Of a stretch of 47,811 nt of DNA, positions 43,911 through 47,811 are shown piece after piece. Position 1 is the stretch's first letter. Each line of letters begins with the position of its first letter. This DNA comes from an uncultured Chthonomonas sp. (GTDB lineage: Bacteria > Armatimonadota > Chthonomonadetes > Chthonomonadales > Chthonomonadaceae). The position numbers were made by a program, and so were the translations under genes. The stretch covers positions 1 to 47,811 of the forward strand of contig CAIONQ010000010.1 in assembly GCA_903859705.1 (NCBI GenBank), read 5' to 3'. The notes beneath the pieces were generated by a model, which was not told the DNA's origin, ran no database searches, and saw nothing but the letters and a program-made list of their open reading frames with translations.

Positions 43911-44545
43911 TGATTGCCCAGCTGACTGGCGTACTGCTTCGCATTGAAGGCGCATCCAACGTTATTCTGGATGTGAACGGCGTTGGATACCAGGTTACCG
44001 TGCCTGCCACGGTAGCTTCGGCATTGCCAGATGTCGGTGCCAGAGTTACCCTGCTCACCCACCTGGTGGGCAGGGTTCAGCCGGATTTTGAGATGACCCT
44101 GTACGGTTTTTCAAGCAATCAGCAGCTTGGAGTATTCCGAATGCTGATTGGTGTGCAGGGTGTTGGCGCCCGTGTTGCTATGGCAATGCTCTCTACCATG
44201 GCGGCAGATGAGCTTGCCAGAGCCGTTTCTACAAGTGACACACGCACGCTAACAAAAGTGCCCGGTGTTGGCCCAAAACTGGCACAACGCCTGTGCCTGG
44301 AACTGGGCGATTCTATGGCCTCTATGGCCTTTGAACAGCGCACTGCCCGCTCTGAGGCAGGCAAAAAGACTGCAGCTGAGAATGCAGCGTACGAAGATGT
44401 TTTAGAGGCTCTGGTGGGCCTGGGCTATAGTAGAGCGGATGCTCGGAAGGCAGCAGACACCGTGTTTGCAAATGCTGCTGACAAGGCAAATACATCGGCT
44501 TTGATTTCGGCTGGCCTACAGCTGTTAAGTGGCTCAAAACGTTAA
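43910..44545 (+). CDS. ruvA: Holliday junction ATP-dependent helicase subunit RuvA
   Basis: 211 residues. OB-fold N-terminal domain (IAQLTGVLLRIEG, VGYQVTVPATVAS, TLYGFSSNQQLGVFRMLIGV). The two helix-hairpin-helix motifs GVQGVGARVAMAML and KVPGVGPKLAQRLCLEL grip the junction DNA. The C-terminal domain (about 155-205, DVLEALVGLGYSRADARKAA) binds RuvB. The start overlaps the hisG stop by one base. ruvB and ruvC are not here. Confidence 0.97.
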   Translation: MIAQLTGVLLRIEGASNVILDVNGVGYQVTVPATVASALPDVGARVTLLTHLVGRVQPDFEMTLYGFSSNQQLGVFRMLIGVQGVGARVAMAMLSTMAADELARAVSTSDTRTLTKVPGVGPKLAQRLCLELGDSMASMAFEQRTARSEAGKKTAAENAAYEDVLEALVGLGYSRADARKAADTVFANAADKANTSALISAGLQLLSGSKR

Positions 44546-44586
44546 AATGGCTTCGGGTTCCGTTGAGGGATCCGAAGCCATTTTTT
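44544..44586. terminator. Bidirectional intrinsic terminator between ruvA and the M28 peptidase
   Basis: A 13-bp stem (AAAATGGCTTCGG at 44544-44556 with 44572-44584) begins inside the ruvA stop codon. It is followed on the plus strand by TTTTTT, and has an A-run on the other side that becomes a U-tract for the convergent peptidase transcript. A textbook structure serving both genes. Confidence 0.88.
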
Positions 44587-44601
44587 GCTTATTGAAACTC
44601 T

Positions 44602-46224
44602 TTACTGAATTGCGAATGGAAGTTTGCGATCGATTTTGGGGCGGGTAGTCAGCCCGGAGATCTCCCACATTGTGGTGTACACCGTTCGCACCACCTTTTC
44701 CATTTTCTGGAAGTCGATTTTAGATACTTCGTCACCCAATCCGTGGTAGTCAACATGCACACCATCGAAGTAGAAAATGATGGGTACACCATGGCGCGCA
44801 TAGTTGAAGTGATCGCTGCGGAAGAAGAAGCCATTGGGGTCTTTCGGGTCGTCGTATCGATAGTTGAACGACACCTTTAAGTACTCATTATTCAGCTTTT
44901 TGCTGAGGGCTCCAAGCTGGCTGCTCATCATTTCGGAACCAATTACATAAATCTCATTGGGTCCGGAAAGTTCGCGATCCTGAGGCGCGGTATCGCCATC
45001 CAGTTTACTACGGCCAACCATATCTATGTTCAGCTGGGTTACTATTTGCTTAAGTGGAACGGTTGGGTAGGTAGTGAAGTAATTTGATCCCCAGAGCCCC
45101 TTCTCTTCGCCACAGTGCCATACAAACAGCGTGGATCGACGCGGCCTTTTCTTTGCTTTACTTAGTGCTTCTGCCATGGAGATCAGAGATACAGTGCCAG
45201 ATCCATCGTCATCGGCGCCATTATAGATGTAGTCACCAGAGGTTACATTGGAAAGCATACCAATATGGTCGTAATGTGCTCCGAACGCAACATACTCCTC
45301 CTTTAGCGCGGGATCACTCCCCTCAAACGAAGCCACAACGTTTTGTGTACGCTTGCGAACAATGTTTGGTGTGCTTACCATCTCTACATTCGCAATGCTC
45401 TTCACATCAAATGCCGCCATTGGTTTGCCAGCCGCAACAGATGCCATAAGAGAATCGATTGAGGAGTCTCCCCCCTTCAGAATAGCTGCGGCAACTTTCT
45501 GACGCACGTAAAATACCGGAATGCCCTTCTGAACCGGCCCTTTAAACTTCTCCATATAGAGGAAGTCGCTGCCGTAGCCGCCTTGCAGTCGGTCAAAAGA
45601 TGCGTCCATCGATTCTGGAATTACATAAATAATGCCAACAGCCCCACGTGCGGCCGCATAGTCTGCAGGGTTAGCCCAGTCTGTTCCCTGTTTGCTTCCC
45701 AAATCTGCACGCGTTATACCCTTAGGTGGTGTAGACCCATCAAAGAACGGCAACAACACAATCTTGCCCTTTGGATCTACAGAAACGTAAGCATCTTTGT
45801 TTTTGGACTTAACAAGCCAGCCATCGCTGCCCCATATTACCGGTGCAGTTGCGCTCGCATCCCGAACAGAAGCAAAATAATCTGTTCCATACTTGAAATC
45901 TCCGCCCGTGAAATCCAGGCGTGTTTTGGCAGAATCGAGCTGGTACTGCGCCAGAGAAATCTTCTGGAAGTAGGTGCCATCATCACCCATGGGCTTAGCA
46001 CCCCACCTTGTGAGAAGTGTGGAGATAAAGAGTGCAGTTGTGTCGAGGCCACGAGAAGGCGTGTTTCTACCTTCCATCTCGTCTGATGCAACGAATGTAA
46101 GATATGCTTTTAGCTGGGGTGCGGTGATTTGCTCCGGGTTGCTAAGGCTACGCTGGGCGCCGGCATGGGTTGTAAGCGAGGCAAGCGCGCCTGCACATAC
46201 AGCAAGTGTAAAAATGCGTTTCAT
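44602..46224 (-). CDS. Secreted M28-family zinc aminopeptidase
   Basis: 540 residues. The signal peptide ends near THAGA (residue 23). A protease-associated insert occupies roughly residues 130-290. The catalytic domain has all M28 metal-site motifs: HYDHIG (zinc His), NGADDDGSG (bridging Asp), CGEEKGLWGS (general base and zinc Glu), NIDMVGR (zinc Asp), and a late His in DYHGLGDE. It releases N-terminal amino acids from peptides outside the cytoplasm, in keeping with a scavenging lifestyle. Last gene before the shared terminator. The start has no strong Shine-Dalgarno. Confidence 0.93.
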   Translation of the reverse strand: MKRIFTLAVCAGALASLTTHAGAQRSLSNPEQITAPQLKAYLTFVASDEMEGRNTPSRGLDTTALFISTLLTRWGAKPMGDDGTYFQKISLAQYQLDSAKTRLDFTGGDFKYGTDYFASVRDASATAPVIWGSDGWLVKSKNKDAYVSVDPKGKIVLLPFFDGSTPPKGITRADLGSKQGTDWANPADYAAARGAVGIIYVIPESMDASFDRLQGGYGSDFLYMEKFKGPVQKGIPVFYVRQKVAAAILKGGDSSIDSLMASVAAGKPMAAFDVKSIANVEMVSTPNIVRKRTQNVVASFEGSDPALKEEYVAFGAHYDHIGMLSNVTSGDYIYNGADDDGSGTVSLISMAEALSKAKKRPRRSTLFVWHCGEEKGLWGSNYFTTYPTVPLKQIVTQLNIDMVGRSKLDGDTAPQDRELSGPNEIYVIGSEMMSSQLGALSKKLNNEYLKVSFNYRYDDPKDPNGFFFRSDHFNYARHGVPIIFYFDGVHVDYHGLGDEVSKIDFQKMEKVVRTVYTTMWEISGLTTRPKIDRKLPFAIQ

Positions 46225-46361
46225 GGTTCTCCACTCTCAAAATTCCGGGCTGGCACTGCCGCATTGCACCGCTAACCGGGGTGCTGACGATCTCGCAACA
46301 ATTCTATGTAAGCCTGCATATACCCTGCTTAGCACAGCAAAATGCAGGCGTTGGAAGTGGA

Positions 46362-47348
46362 TCAGTATGGCCCACGGATATAACCAGAAACCTGTGATTC
46401 GTACAAATGCACCAGCATACTGTGGAGTTCTCTGGGCAATGGATCCAGCCCTGATACAGCGGCATTTTGGACGGCCATATCCGGGCTGCTTGCACCAGGA
46501 ATTACAGTAGTAACTGCCGGATAATCGAGGCACCACCGAACTGCCATCTGAGCCATTGTTAAATCCGGCGGAACCAGTGATCGAACCAGCTCCACCAGTT
46601 GCAGGGCACGATCATATGGCAATCCAGCAAATGTTTCGCCAACGTTAAATGCCTCACCATTACGGTTGTAGTTTCGGTGATCGTTGGCGGCAAACACCGT
46701 GGTTGGCCCAAACTTGCCACTTAGCAACCCGCTGGCCAGCGGCAAGCGCACTATAATTGCAACGCGTTGCTTCTGCGCTCGCTCAAACAACTCAGCAATA
46801 GGCTTCTGGCGGAAGATGTTAAAGATAATCTGAAGGGAATCCACATCGGAGTGATCCAGGCAGATATTTGCCTCTTCCATAGACTCCACGCTAACACCAA
46901 AACCTCGGATTTTGCCTTCAGACTTCAATTCGCGCAGGGTATCAAACACTTCACCACGGCGCAGCACATCAGTAGGAATGCAGTGGAGCTGAGTGAGATC
47001 AAGTGAACCTACGCCGAGCCTACGCAATGAGGCTTCGGTATGTGCCCGAATGGCAGCTGGCTCAAAGTTGGCTGGCCAGCCTGGATCTCCCCAGCGGCCA
47101 AGCTTCGTAATTACGCGCACATTGGCACCACCGCCTTTTAAGAAGCGGCCAATTAGCTCTTCGCTACGGCCAGCACCGTAAACATCGGCGGTATCGAACA
47201 GTGTTACGCCAGCCTCGGCGGATGCCTGTAAGATATCAAATGCCTTCTCATCGGAAACTTCACCCCAATCAGACCCGCCGAGCTGCCAGCAGCCAAGCCC
47301 AATTTCAGAAACGCTACCCAGTGAAGTACTGAAGAACCGGCTTTTCAA
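46362..47348 (-). CDS. Aldo/keto reductase
   Basis: 328 residues, NADPH-dependent (beta/alpha)8 barrel. The catalytic tetrad is in place: D52 and Y57 (FDTADVYGAGRSE), K82 (VITKLG) and H122 (LTQLHC). The Tas/YhdN-like layout is shown by GLGCWQLGGSDWG and VTTVIPGASSPDMAVQNAA (NADP phosphate site). Physiological substrate unknown. Separated from the M28 gene by 137 bp that hold nothing recognisable, and from the edge gene by 39 bp. Confidence 0.95.
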   Translation of the reverse strand: MKSRFFSTSLGSVSEIGLGCWQLGGSDWGEVSDEKAFDILQASAEAGVTLFDTADVYGAGRSEELIGRFLKGGGANVRVITKLGRWGDPGWPANFEPAAIRAHTEASLRRLGVGSLDLTQLHCIPTDVLRRGEVFDTLRELKSEGKIRGFGVSVESMEEANICLDHSDVDSLQIIFNIFRQKPIAELFERAQKQRVAIIVRLPLASGLLSGKFGPTTVFAANDHRNYNRNGEAFNVGETFAGLPYDRALQLVELVRSLVPPDLTMAQMAVRWCLDYPAVTTVIPGASSPDMAVQNAAVSGLDPLPRELHSMLVHLYESQVSGYIRGPY

Positions 47349-47387
47349 ATTCTGCTTCCCCTACTCATGTATTAAAACCTGTAGTAA

Positions 47388-47811
47388 TCAGAGCAACCCT
47401 TTGCGCTTTCTTACCAGCCATTCTATAGCAAGAGGGGTAAGGAATAGAGCAAATAGGCGCCAGTTATTCCACAGTTCTGTTTCCTGTTCATTGCGTATCA
47501 CCAGCGTATTGTCTGGCAGAGATTTTGCCCACTCGGCAAGGTGATCTGGCTCATAGTAATGCCCGCCTCCAGCGCCTGCAATCTTCTTTAGCTGGGCAAC
47601 ATCTAGCTCTGGCTTCTGCTTCTCCAACGCCAGGCTCTCAACAACAAATCCAGTTTCTGCTTTAGCCTGCGGGTTGGCGGGCGATACAAGGGAGGCTTCG
47701 TACTTGCCAATCCTATCTGGCTGAATTACGGCTGTAAACAAACCAGGGCTGCCCGGAGTGGATTGCAGGGTAACCTTCTGCTCCTGCCCGTTTTCGCCCT
47801 TGAGCGTTACC
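47388..47811 (-). CDS. C-terminus of a large membrane protein (VWA/BatA-like), partial
   Basis: The gene enters from the right edge; about 140 C-terminal residues are visible. They contain a beta-sandwich segment (TPGSPGLFTAVIQPDRIGKY), a short helical part (AQLKKIAGAGGGHYY), then ETELWNNWRLFALFLTPLAI, a C-terminal membrane helix ending in a basic tail (VRKRKGLL). This end is typical of the large VWA/glutamine-amidotransferase-like membrane proteins encoded near MoxR/Bat gene clusters in Planctomycetota and relatives. The diagnostic domains lie outside the window, so this is an inference. Confidence 0.55.
   Translation of the reverse strand, partial: VTLKGENGQEQKVTLQSTPGSPGLFTAVIQPDRIGKYEASLVSPANPQAKAETGFVVESLALEKQKPELDVAQLKKIAGAGGGHYYEPDHLAEWAKSLPDNTLVIRNEQETELWNNWRLFALFLTPLAIEWLVRKRKGLL

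Overview
The window looks like chromosomal DNA of a Gram-negative-type, probably free-living heterotroph, most likely an Armatimonadota member. The best clues are two secreted pseudopilin-like proteins of the DUF1559 type whose N-terminal helix ends in ILFPVFSxAREx(G/A)R, a large set of secreted carbohydrate-active enzymes, a calcineurin/PQQ-propeller fusion, and a triosephosphate isomerase with a 15-residue insertion. The phylum is an inference from these family traits; there is no rRNA in the window. I see no tRNA, CRISPR array, transposase or phage gene.

Layout. 1-296: the edge of an RHS/YD-repeat gene (minus strand), three 63-bp units. 297-1352: non-coding, with a 42-bp perfect palindrome and three copies of a ~45-bp repeat. 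1353-3476: secreted PQQ beta-propeller protein with a degenerate metallophosphatase domain. 3669-6157 (minus): three-gene envelope-stress-like operon (DUF2089 regulator, DUF4097 beta-strand protein, small two-headed protein); all three proteins carry the same ~23-residue helical module. 6251-11139 (minus): prfA-prmC-ABC ATPase-CPBP protease-TPR protein. 11270-11689: two tandem paralogous mini membrane proteins.

11812-29292: a plant or polysaccharide degradation island. It holds a GH106-like rhamnosidase, a pectate-lyase-like beta-helix protein, a GH78 alpha-L-rhamnosidase, a three-gene plus-strand operon (two alpha/alpha-barrel-like proteins and a GH32/43-like five-bladed propeller protein) and a secreted TIM-barrel-like protein with a C-terminal DNRLRE-type module. 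Interleaved are a pseudopilin, a DUF1801 protein and a GT9 glycosyltransferase. Rhamnose-rich pectin (rhamnogalacturonan) is the most economical substrate guess.

29291-34106: comF, then (minus) lipoprotein, ankyrin-repeat membrane protein, modA and modB; ankyrin-modA-modB are overlapped as one translational unit and there is no modC. 34182-35036: second pseudopilin. 35307-39474 (minus): sucA-sucB, the 2-oxoglutarate dehydrogenase E1 and E2 subunits, with a good sigma-70 promoter. 39779-44545 (plus): gap, pgk, tpiA, hisG, ruvA, lower glycolysis tightly coupled to histidine synthesis and Holliday-junction processing, closed by a strong bidirectional terminator. 44602-47811 (minus): secreted M28 peptidase, aldo/keto reductase, and the C-terminus of a membrane protein cut by the window edge.
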